Shown here one piece after another: positions 1 to 7,038 of a stretch of DNA of 64,000 nucleotides (positions are counted from its first letter, which is position 1; the number at the start of each line of letters is the position of its first letter). The stretch covers positions 1-64,000 of the forward strand of contig DASUHD010000159.1 of assembly GCA_036273675.1 (NCBI GenBank). The letters are read 5' to 3'. Made by a program: the position numbers and the translations under genes. The notes below the pieces were generated by a model that saw only the letters and a program-made list of their open reading frames with translations, did not search any database and was not told the DNA's origin. This DNA comes from DAHUXT01 sp036273675. GTDB taxonomy: Bacteria > Chloroflexota > Ktedonobacteria > Ktedonobacterales > JADMIN01.

Positions 1-1
1 T

Positions 2-346
2 GATGATGTGGGAATACTGGCTCTATTTTGCCATCGCAAAGCGGTTGAGGCGGTGCGTACCAACGACGTCGCCACATTGCATGAGGGTATCCTCGGAATC
101 GCTGTGGCGAGCGAACTGAACGGCGATTATCGCGAAGTGTGCATGGGGCTTGCGGTCCTTATTTATTGCGCACGCATCTTGCATGTGACCGATAAGGAGA
201 TCATCGACTGGGCAGTGACATCGGGCTTCTCGCAAAAGGCGGTGGATACCTTACAAGCGTTCTCGCGGCGAACGGAGCAAGGCCGGGCCCTCTCTTCGTT
301 TGCTATGCATGCGTTCGGGCAGGGGCGAGATTTCAACGTGAGGTAG
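2..346 (+). CDS. C-terminal part of an unknown protein (cut by window edge)
   Basis: The frame is open from the first full codon at position 2 to a TAG at 344-346, so this is probably the 3' end of a longer gene. An internal GTG at 8 could also start a 112-residue protein, but no Shine-Dalgarno can be judged there. The visible residues are mostly helical, with a hydrophobic stretch around VCMGLAVLIYCARIL. I recognise no family motif. It faces the ClpE-like gene convergently across about 200 bases. Function unknown. Confidence 0.45.
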   Translation, partial: DDVGILALFCHRKAVEAVRTNDVATLHEGILGIAVASELNGDYREVCMGLAVLIYCARILHVTDKEIIDWAVTSGFSQKAVDTLQAFSRRTEQGRALSSFAMHAFGQGRDFNVR

Positions 347-488
347 GTAGTCCTTCACCTGGGCCGGATAGCGTTCAATGTGCTGATGACGCGCATCAAA
401 CCTGCTCAAGCTGCCTGAGCGTATCGAGATCGTGATCAAGATTCTCGATCCCATAGACAAGCTGAATTCCTCGGTCCGCCATACGAAA

Positions 489-523
489 ATGCCCCTCCAC
501 CCAAATGCTGGATGAAGGGGCAT
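489..523 (-). terminator. Rho-independent terminator of the ClpE-like gene
   Basis: An 8-bp perfect stem (ATGCCCCT/AGGGGCAT) with further partial pairing inside lies 23 bases past the stop of the minus-strand ClpE-like gene. Read on the minus strand it is followed directly by a short T run (CATTTT). Position and form fit an intrinsic terminator. Confidence 0.65.
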
Positions 524-545
524 ATTACTCTACAGAGCTATCAGA

Positions 546-2846
546 TTACGCGGCCTGGATGGGTGACGGAGCGGTCACGGCCACGACTCGTGGCTCGCCC
601 TCAGCGCGCACCTGCACGGCGCCGTCAACGACCGCCAGACGAGCCGTCTGGCCCGGCTGCACCGTCCCCGCGAGGATGGCGTCGGCCAACGTGTCGTCCA
701 CGTGCGTCTGAATCGCCCGGCGCAGTGGCCGCGCGCCAAACTCTGGGTCGTAGCCCTCAGCCATCAGGAACTCGCGCACGTCGTCGCCAAACGCCAGCGC
801 AATCTCCTGCTCGGCCAGTCGCGCGCTCACCTTCGCCATCAGCAGGTCAACGATCTGCCGCAGGTCGTCGCGGGTCAGCGACTCGAAGACCACGATCTGG
901 TCGATGCGGTTCAGGAACTCTGGCCGGAACGCCATGCGCAGGCCCTGAATCGCGCGCGCCCGTCGCTGAGCCTCTTCGCTATCCTCGGCGGTGGTGGCAT
1001 CACCCCACTTCGGCAGCGCGAACCCAATGTTGTGGCGCTTGATGTCCGGCGTGGCCACGTTGCTGGTCATAATGACGACCGTGTTCTTGAAGTCCACCGT
1101 GCGTCCCTGACCATCTGTCATGTGACCATCGTCCAGAATCTGCAACAGCGCGTTGAAGACCTCCGGGTGCGCCTTCTCGATCTCGTCGAAGAGGATCACA
1201 CTGTACGGGCGACGCCGCACCTGCTCGGTCAACTGGCCGCCTTCGTCGTGTCCGACATACCCTGGAGGGCTACCGAACAGACGCGAGACGGTGTGCGACT
1301 CCATATATTCCGACATATCGAGCCGGATGATATTCTCCTCGCTGCCAAACATCGTCGCGGCGAGCGCCCTGGCCAGCTCCGTCTTACCGACGCCGGTTGG
1401 CCCCATGAAGAGGAACGACCCAATTGGCCGCTGCGGATCTTTCAGGCCCGCCCGCGAGCGCCGGATGGCCCGCGAGACCGCGCCGATGGCCTCTTTCTGG
1501 CCGATGACGCGCTGGCTCAGATCGCCTTCCAAGTGGCGCAGGTTCTCGCGCTCCGTCTCCAGCATCTGGGTGACGGGTACGCTGGTCCAGCCTTCGACGA
1601 CCTTCGCGATATCGGCAGGCGTCACGATCATCGTCGGGATGTCGCCCGCCTTGCTCTGCGCCTCGTCAAGCTGCTTCTGCACTTTCAGCTCGTTCTGGCG
1701 CAGCTTCGCCGCCTTCTCGTAGTCCTCAGAAACGGCAGCCGCCTCTTTCTGTGCGGCGATGCTGGCAAGCTCACGCTCCAGCACGGTGATCATGTCGGGG
1801 CCAATCAGCCCCTTCTCGATGGCCTCCAGCCGCAAGGCAGAAGCCGCCTCGTCCATCACGTCGATGGCCTTGTCTGGCAGGAAACGATCATTGATGTAGC
1901 GGTCGGAGAGCTTCACCGCCGCCTCGATGGCCTCATCCGAGATGCGGACACCGTGGTGCAATTCGTAGTTCTCGCGCACCTTTTGCAGCATGGCGATGGC
2001 CTCCTCGGCGGATGGCTCATTCACCAGCACCGGCTGGAAGCGGCGCTCCAGCGCGGCATCCTTCTCGATGTGCTTGCGATACTCATCCAGCGTGGTTGCG
2101 CCAATCGCGCGCAACTCTCCACGGGCCAGCGCTGGCTTCAACAGATCGGCCGCGCCTACCGCGCCCTCAGCGTTGCCCGCGCCAACGACCGTGTGTAGCT
2201 CGTCGATGAACAGGATGACGTCCGGCTCCTGACGGACCTCTTCGAGGATCTGCTTGATGCGCTCCTCGAACTGGCCGCGGAACATCGCGCCAGCAACGAC
2301 GCCGCCCATGCTCAAAGCGATAATACGCGCATTGCGCAGAGTCGCGGGCACGTTGCCCTCGGCGATGCGACGGGCGATGCCCTCGACGATGGCGGTCTTG
2401 CCAACGCCCGGCTCGCCAATCAGCACCGGATTGTTCTTCTGGCGGCGGCCTAGCACCGTCAGCACGCGGCGAATCTCGCGGTCGCGCCCAGCGGCGGGAT
2501 CGAGCTTGCCGTCACGCGCCTCGGCGGTCAGGTCGCGCCCGAACTGATCGAGGGTTGGTGTCTTGCTATGCTTGTCGGGCTGGCTCTGCTGGCGTTGCGC
2601 CTGGCTCGCGCCACCCTGAGGCTGGAAGCCCATCGGCGGCTGGCCACCGCCCTGTCCCATCATCCGGTTGAAGAATGACCCGAACAGGTCGCCCTGCGCG
2701 CCGTTGCCAGAGGTATTGGACAGGTCGCCACCGAGCATCTCTTCGGCGCACTGCTGGCAGAAGTAGTGCTGCTCACGGCGGCCGTTGGCTATAGAATCCA
2801 GGCGGACACGAGCGTCATTCACCTGGCATCGTTCGCACTTTTGCAT
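546..2846 (-). CDS. clpE: ClpE/ClpC-type AAA+ unfoldase with N-terminal zinc finger
   Basis: A 766-residue Hsp100 ATPase that unfolds proteins, normally for ClpP. The N-terminus has a four-Cys zinc finger (CERC at 4-7, CQQC at 30-33) in place of the usual double Clp_N repeat, as in ClpE. A Gly/Gln/Pro-rich linker follows (about 50-95). The first AAA module has Walker A GEPGVGKT (144-151) and Walker B ILFIDE (211-216). A UVR-like coiled segment lies at about 374-392. The second AAA module has Walker A GPTGVGKT (482-489), the GYVGHDEGG pore region and a C-terminal D2-small domain. An AAGGA lies 12 bases before the ATG. No mcsA/mcsB/ctsR genes are next to it. The family is clear; the choice of ClpE over ClpC rests on the finger and the missing Clp_N repeats. 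Confidence 0.9.
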   Translation of the reverse strand: MQKCERCQVNDARVRLDSIANGRREQHYFCQQCAEEMLGGDLSNTSGNGAQGDLFGSFFNRMMGQGGGQPPMGFQPQGGASQAQRQQSQPDKHSKTPTLDQFGRDLTAEARDGKLDPAAGRDREIRRVLTVLGRRQKNNPVLIGEPGVGKTAIVEGIARRIAEGNVPATLRNARIIALSMGGVVAGAMFRGQFEERIKQILEEVRQEPDVILFIDELHTVVGAGNAEGAVGAADLLKPALARGELRAIGATTLDEYRKHIEKDAALERRFQPVLVNEPSAEEAIAMLQKVRENYELHHGVRISDEAIEAAVKLSDRYINDRFLPDKAIDVMDEAASALRLEAIEKGLIGPDMITVLERELASIAAQKEAAAVSEDYEKAAKLRQNELKVQKQLDEAQSKAGDIPTMIVTPADIAKVVEGWTSVPVTQMLETERENLRHLEGDLSQRVIGQKEAIGAVSRAIRRSRAGLKDPQRPIGSFLFMGPTGVGKTELARALAATMFGSEENIIRLDMSEYMESHTVSRLFGSPPGYVGHDEGGQLTEQVRRRPYSVILFDEIEKAHPEVFNALLQILDDGHMTDGQGRTVDFKNTVVIMTSNVATPDIKRHNIGFALPKWGDATTAEDSEEAQRRARAIQGLRMAFRPEFLNRIDQIVVFESLTRDDLRQIVDLLMAKVSARLAEQEIALAFGDDVREFLMAEGYDPEFGARPLRRAIQTHVDDTLADAILAGTVQPGQTARLAVVDGAVQVRAEGEPRVVAVTAPSPIQAA

Positions 2847-2917
2847 CTGAGTACATATCCTTCATGTTGGTTTTTCAGTCGTAGTGGAGTGTGGTACTCC
2901 AAACATCCCGCCGCCGA

Positions 2918-3379
2918 CTATTCTTCGGACGGCTGGACGTCTTCGCTCCCCTCAGGACGCTGCTGCGCCTTACGCGGACGACCGCGTGGCCGTCGCGGGC
3001 TGAGTGTTGCCTCGTAGCGCCGGATAACCTCCTCGGCGGTCAATTCATCCCCCGCCACGACGAGATAGGCTCTCGTCCACAAGGTTGGAATGCGTGTCAG
3101 CTCGGGGAACTCATCCCGGAGCGCCCGGGAGGTGAGGGCCTTGATCTGACAGACGATGCGGTGTGGCGCAAGCGTGGGCGGGGCTGCTGCCGCCAGATAC
3201 ACACGATCTGGCATGATAATCAGCGTGCGTGTCTCGAAGGACAACACCTCCGCCTTCTCCTCAACGAGCGCTTGCAGGCGACTCGCAATGTCACCGACGA
3301 GACAGGCTTTCGAGCGCATTGGCCCCCACACGAAGTGGTAGGTGATGTACCATGGCTCGTCAGAATTGTGTATATCCAT
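2918..3379 (-). CDS. TnpA-like (Y1 transposase fold) protein lacking the HUH motif, with AT-hook tail
   Basis: 153 residues. Residues 11-123 follow the IS200/IS605 TnpA pattern: YHFVWG near the start, a MPD segment, PP after the second strand, TSRAL, then LWTRAYLV and the helix with the catalytic-type Tyr (RRYEA, Tyr122). The metal-binding His-x-His expected after MPD reads Arg59-Val60-Tyr61, so metal-dependent single-strand nicking should be lost. A C-terminal extension holds PRGRPRK (131-137), a textbook AT-hook, then an acidic tail. The frame is intact and has its own strong promoter. A palindromic repeat of IS-end type lies 142 bases upstream. I infer a domesticated DNA-binding protein; a decaying transposase is the alternative. 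No tnpB is adjacent. Confidence 0.65.
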   Translation of the reverse strand: MDIHNSDEPWYITYHFVWGPMRSKACLVGDIASRLQALVEEKAEVLSFETRTLIIMPDRVYLAAAAPPTLAPHRIVCQIKALTSRALRDEFPELTRIPTLWTRAYLVVAGDELTAEEVIRRYEATLSPRRPRGRPRKAQQRPEGSEDVQPSEE

Positions 3380-3395
3380 GCCTCGTACCTACATA

Positions 3396-3424
3396 ATTAT
3401 ATCGTGCCGTTGCGATGATGTCCA
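3396..3424 (-). promoter_or_regulatory. Sigma-70 type promoter of the TnpA-like gene
   Basis: On the minus strand TGGACA (3419-3424) and TATAAT (3396-3401) are separated by exactly 17 bases. The predicted transcript would start about 10 bases before the ATG at 3379, giving a very short leader. The surrounding 100 bases are much more A+T-rich than the genes. Confidence 0.6.
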
Positions 3425-3520
3425 GAGTAGTGGCCATCAATTTTGTAGATTGGCGAAATTTATCTACATGTTTATTATAGCGCATTGCGGGCGAGACCGC
3501 CAGTGATCTTTCCCGGCGAG

Positions 3521-3561
3521 GTTAGAAGTGGCCCCACATCGCGGCATGAATGCCGCGGCTA
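3521..3561 (-). repeat. 41-nt palindromic repeat, copy 1 (IS200/IS605 end-like)
   Basis: Core CGCGGCAT-GA-ATGCCGCG is an 8-bp perfect palindrome, followed (minus strand) by a second small stem GTGG-GG-CCAC. The 41-nt unit matches copy 2 at 32195-32235 at 34 of 41 positions when read on opposite strands. The two central bases of the palindrome differ, and the second stem is rebuilt from different bases. Paired short stems of this sort are typical of IS200/IS605 ends and the palindrome-associated elements derived from them. Confidence 0.6.
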
Positions 3562-3663
3562 ATCCTGGTTCCAGCGCATCTGTTTCATGTCAAAGTTCAC
3601 TCTCGCCTTACCGATATGTACGACCCAGTTCGGCCAGGGTTCTTTCAGGGTTCTTTTTGTGTC

Positions 3664-3692
3664 TTGACAGGCTGGCGTCATGCGACTATTAT
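3664..3692 (+). promoter_or_regulatory. Sigma-70 type promoter of the tetR/ABC operon
   Basis: TTGACA (3664-3669), 17-base spacer, TATTAT (3687-3692). The expected start site is near 3699, about 35 bases before the TetR ATG. The A+T-rich stretch downstream (3690-3720) would be the natural place for autoregulatory binding, though I see no clear inverted repeat in it. Confidence 0.7.
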
Positions 3693-3733
3693 TTGATTGA
3701 TCGAGCAATTAATTAATTTGTGAGGATAAACCG

Positions 3734-4390
3734 ATGGCCCGGCCCGCGACCAACCACGAAGCGCGCAAAGCCGCGATTGTCGACGCCGCGCTGGACTGCT
3801 TTACCAGGTACGGCTATGACGGCGCCACTAATAAGCTCATTGCCGAGGCCGCCGGAATGAAGAGCGCCGGAATCATCTACCATTACTTTCCCAGCAAAGA
3901 AGATCTCTTTCAGGCATGTCTTGATCGTGTCACTGCCTTCGATACAATGCATGAGGTTATCATGGCAAACCAGGATGACCCGCCCGAGGTCTTCCTGCGT
4001 CGGGTTGGGCGCGCATACCTGGGCATCATGCGCGACGACCAACGGCTCATCAAACTCATCCTCATGCTCTTCTCCGCGATTCAGAGCCATCCTGAGCTGC
4101 CGCCGCTGGCGTTGCGCCGGGTTGCGCCCGCCTTCATCCTGCCGTTGCTCGGCTATCTCCAGCGCCAGGTCGAGCTCGCGGTGCTGCGTCCGCTGCCGCC
4201 CCTGAGCGCAGCGCAGCAATTCTTCGGGCCGTTGGCGGTTCGCGCGATCTTAGGCAGCCTACCGGAAACATTCTTGCCCCTGCCGCCTCTGACTGATGAG
4301 GCCTTCGTCGACAACCTGGTCCAGACGTATCTCGATGGCGCTCGCGTGCGTGGCGACGCCATCCCGCCGGAGGGAGGTCAAGCCCACTAG
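3734..4390 (+). CDS. TetR/AcrR family transcriptional repressor
   Basis: 218 residues. The N-terminal 60 residues are a TetR helix-turn-helix: a basic start, AALDCFTRYGYDGATNKLIAEAAG, then the recognition helix ending in the usual YHYFPSKEDLF signature (spread over about 16-60). The rest is the ligand-binding helical domain. TGAGGA lies 8 bases before the ATG. It is the first gene of a set with an ABC-2 ATPase and permease (51-base gap, then 2 bases). The likely role is to repress this exporter until a substrate or drug binds. The ligand cannot be read from sequence. Confidence 0.88.
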   Translation: MARPATNHEARKAAIVDAALDCFTRYGYDGATNKLIAEAAGMKSAGIIYHYFPSKEDLFQACLDRVTAFDTMHEVIMANQDDPPEVFLRRVGRAYLGIMRDDQRLIKLILMLFSAIQSHPELPPLALRRVAPAFILPLLGYLQRQVELAVLRPLPPLSAAQQFFGPLAVRAILGSLPETFLPLPPLTDEAFVDNLVQTYLDGARVRGDAIPPEGGQAH

Positions 4391-4441
4391 CCGCTTACCA
4401 GTTCGACTTCGGACTCCGTTTGCTCACTTCGGGAGGAGATT

Positions 4442-5230
4442 ATGTCATCTGCGCCTTCGCCATCATCTGATCCTATCGTCGTCAGCGATGTGGTCAAACG
4501 CTTCAACGACGTGACCGCGCTCGACCACGTGACACTTTCCGTCGCGCGGGGCGAGACCTTTGGCCTCATCGGCCCGAACGGCTCCGGGAAAACGACGCTA
4601 ATACGCCTCCTGCTCGGTCTGGGGCGCCCAACCGACGGGCGCATCGCTGTGCTGGGCCGTGCGATGCCCAACCGCCAGGTCGCGCTACATATCGGCTACA
4701 TGACCCAGTCCAGCGCGCTCTATAACGAATTGAGCATCCGGGAGAATCTGGCGTTCTTCGGCACGCTTTATGGTTTGCGGGGCAAGCGCCTGAAAGCGCG
4801 GGTCGCCGCCACGCTGGAACTGGTGGACCTGACGGGGCGCGCCGATTCGCCGATTCAGACGCTCTCCGGTGGTATGCGCCAGCGTGTCTCGCTTGGCTGC
4901 GCGCTGATCCATGAGCCGGAACTGATCTTCCTCGACGAGCCGACGGTGGGGATCGACCCAGAGCTGCGTGTCGCGTTCTGGGACTACTTTGCCCAGCTCA
5001 ACCAGCGCGGGGTAACGCTCATCGTCTCGACCCATAACCTGGATGAGGCGACCCGCTGCCACCGGCTGGGACTGCTCCGCTTTGGCAAGCTACTTGCCGC
5101 CGATACCCCGGCCTCGATTCGGCAGCAGTCCGGCAAAGACGACTTCGAGCAGGCGTTTCTTTACTTCGCCCAGCGCGCCGAGCATGCGAACCAGACCGAC
5201 CGTGCGGACCATGCAGAGAGGGAGGCATAG
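4442..5230 (+). CDS. ABC-2 type exporter, ATP-binding protein
   Basis: 262 residues with all ABC ATPase motifs: Walker A GPNGSGKT (about 44-51), Q-loop GYMTQSS, signature LSGGM (about 141-145), Walker B LIFLDEP, and the switch His in STHNLDEA. The C-terminal 50 residues form the short extension common in the DrrA/NodI-like exporters. GGGAGGAG sits just before the ATG. It pairs with the permease that begins 2 bases downstream and is controlled with the TetR gene upstream. Substrate unknown; drug or lipid export is typical for this class. Confidence 0.9.
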   Translation: MSSAPSPSSDPIVVSDVVKRFNDVTALDHVTLSVARGETFGLIGPNGSGKTTLIRLLLGLGRPTDGRIAVLGRAMPNRQVALHIGYMTQSSALYNELSIRENLAFFGTLYGLRGKRLKARVAATLELVDLTGRADSPIQTLSGGMRQRVSLGCALIHEPELIFLDEPTVGIDPELRVAFWDYFAQLNQRGVTLIVSTHNLDEATRCHRLGLLRFGKLLAADTPASIRQQSGKDDFEQAFLYFAQRAEHANQTDRADHAEREA

Positions 5231-5232
5231 CC

Positions 5233-6336
5233 ATGTCATTTATCCGTGTGACAGCCCTCGCCGGACGCATTGTCAGGCAATTCGTACGCGACCGCCGAAC
5301 GCTTGCGCTGCTGTTCCTCGCGCCGCTGCTCGTCATGACGCTGCTGCAAATCGTGCTCACCTCCAGTGATGCCAGCGTGACTCTCGCGGTTGTGCCACCG
5401 TCCGGGCCGCTCGGCGCGACCATCATCAGCAACATCAAGCCGCCTGATTCGGTCGCGATCAAGGTCATCAGCGCCGATCAAGTCGAGCTGGGGCTGAAGA
5501 ACGGCGACTACGATGGCGTGCTCATCTTCCCAGGCGATTTTCTGGCGCAGGTACAGCAGGGACAGCGCCCTGAGCTAGAGCTGAGGCTGGAAGGATCGAA
5601 CCCCACCGTCGCCAAACAGTTGAGCGGCATCGTTACGCTGCTGATCAACTCGCTAGCCACCACGCAACCGTCCGCCCAGCAGGCTGCGCTGACGCCAACA
5701 TTGACGACAACATATCTCTATGGCGGCCCGCAGTTCACGCAGACCGACGCCTTCGCACCGCTGCTGATCGGCGTCTTCTCGTTCTTCTTCGTCTTCCTGC
5801 TGACTTCGGTCGCCTTCCTGCGCGAGCGCTCGCAGGGGACCATCGAGCGGCTGCTCGTCGCGCCGCTGACCCGGACCGAACTGGTGCTGGGCTACGTCTT
5901 CGGCTTCACGCTCTTCGCGCTGGCGCAGTCGGCGGTCATCCTGCTCTATGTCATTTTCGTGTTGCGCGTCCACTATGCCGGGAATCCGTTTGTCATATTC
6001 CTGGTGACGGCGCTCCTGACGATTGGTGGCGTGAACCTGGGCATCTTTATCTCGGCGTTCGCGCGCAACGAGCTGCAGATTGTGCAGTTTATTCCGCTGG
6101 TGATCGTGCCGCAGATATTGCTGGGCGGACTCTTCTTCCCGGTGAAGACGCTGCCGGTGGTGCTCTATCAGCTAGCCCATGTGATGCCGCTAACCTACGC
6201 CAACTTCGCCCTGCAAGACGTGATGCTCAAGGGATTTGGGGCGAGCGATATTGTCGGCGATCTCATCTTCCTGGTCGGCTTTGCGCTGGTGATGGTGCTG
6301 CTGGCTGCGTTCTCGCTCCGCCAGGAGAAAGTGTGA
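5233..6336 (+). CDS. ABC-2 type exporter, permease
   Basis: 367 residues. An N-terminal membrane helix (about 20-38) is followed by an extracytoplasmic domain of roughly 140 residues. Five further membrane helices start at the APLLIGVFSFFFVFLLTSVAF segment. The RERSQGTIERLLVAPL motif after the second helix is characteristic of ABC-2 (YhgE/YbhS/DrrB-like) permeases. It starts 2 bases after the ATPase stop, so translation is probably coupled. It forms the exporter with the preceding ATPase. Confidence 0.88.
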   Translation: MSFIRVTALAGRIVRQFVRDRRTLALLFLAPLLVMTLLQIVLTSSDASVTLAVVPPSGPLGATIISNIKPPDSVAIKVISADQVELGLKNGDYDGVLIFPGDFLAQVQQGQRPELELRLEGSNPTVAKQLSGIVTLLINSLATTQPSAQQAALTPTLTTTYLYGGPQFTQTDAFAPLLIGVFSFFFVFLLTSVAFLRERSQGTIERLLVAPLTRTELVLGYVFGFTLFALAQSAVILLYVIFVLRVHYAGNPFVIFLVTALLTIGGVNLGIFISAFARNELQIVQFIPLVIVPQILLGGLFFPVKTLPVVLYQLAHVMPLTYANFALQDVMLKGFGASDIVGDLIFLVGFALVMVLLAAFSLRQEKV

Positions 6337-6456
6337 CTCAGCCAGTTAGGTGCTGGGTCACATGGGTTTTGAAACAGCCTCTTGCGTCCGCGTATGGCAT
6401 GCTGCTAGCCTTTGGTGTGCTGGCAGACAAGTTGCGCGAATGAGGGGGAGGCGCCG

Positions 6457-7023
6457 ATGCGACACCGACATGCTATAGCCATACCGTGGGCAGGGGCGCC
6501 GCTGCGCGCTATCATCCTGCTACTTGGCGCGTTCCTGCTTGCGCTTACCGCCTGCTCGACCTCGACAGCAGCGAAGACCAGCGCTCCAATGGCGACTCCG
6601 ACGGCAGTGGTCAGCGGGCCGCTGGCGAGCGTCGTTGCTCCGGCGGCGCGCCCGCTGGCGCAGCGAATCGTCACGGAGTATGACACCAGCGCGCAGCGGG
6701 CGAAGATCACGCTGACAGTTGGCGCGGCTCCCAACGTCGCCACGGCGCAGGCGCAGGTCATGACGCTCAGCTTCCAGGTGCAGAAGGCGGTCTGGGCGAG
6801 CAATCCCGGGCTGCACGAGGTAAAGGTGATCGTGCTTGGCCCGATTCGCGACGACTACGCCAACATCATCGACGATGCCTACGGCGTCTCGGATGTCTTC
6901 GCGCTCACCGCCGCGAAGCTCTCATGGAGCGCCCTCACTCCAGAAAGTGCCTGGAGCAGCTACGATAGCACCTGGCTCCGGCCAAGCTACAAGCCGAACT
7001 GGATCTACGGGAAGAACAACTAG
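6457..7023 (+). CDS. Small lipoprotein of unknown function
   Basis: 188 residues from the ATG at 6457, chosen because GGGGGAGG lies 5 bases upstream; an in-frame GTG/ATG further up lacks such a site. It has a signal peptide with a hydrophobic core (AIILLLGAFLLALTA) and a lipobox LTAC, so the mature protein should be lipidated at Cys33. The mature part starts with a Thr/Ala/Pro-rich linker, then about 120 residues with alternating strand/helix character ending in a Tyr/Trp-rich segment. I recognise no domain. It is convergent with murJ. Confidence 0.7.
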   Translation: MRHRHAIAIPWAGAPLRAIILLLGAFLLALTACSTSTAAKTSAPMATPTAVVSGPLASVVAPAARPLAQRIVTEYDTSAQRAKITLTVGAAPNVATAQAQVMTLSFQVQKAVWASNPGLHEVKVIVLGPIRDDYANIIDDAYGVSDVFALTAAKLSWSALTPESAWSSYDSTWLRPSYKPNWIYGKNN

Positions 7024-7038
7024 AGCACGCCCATTGCA

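Noticed and set aside
251..523. 90-codon minus-strand frame overlapping the first terminator
   Set aside because: It runs through the ClpE-gene terminator hairpin and overlaps the unknown partial gene; no motif.
702..2198. 498-codon open frame on the plus strand opposite the ClpE-like gene
   Set aside because: It is antisense to a gene with complete AAA+ motifs; the translation is Arg/Leu/Gln-rich without any motif. Long antisense frames are common in G+C-rich DNA.
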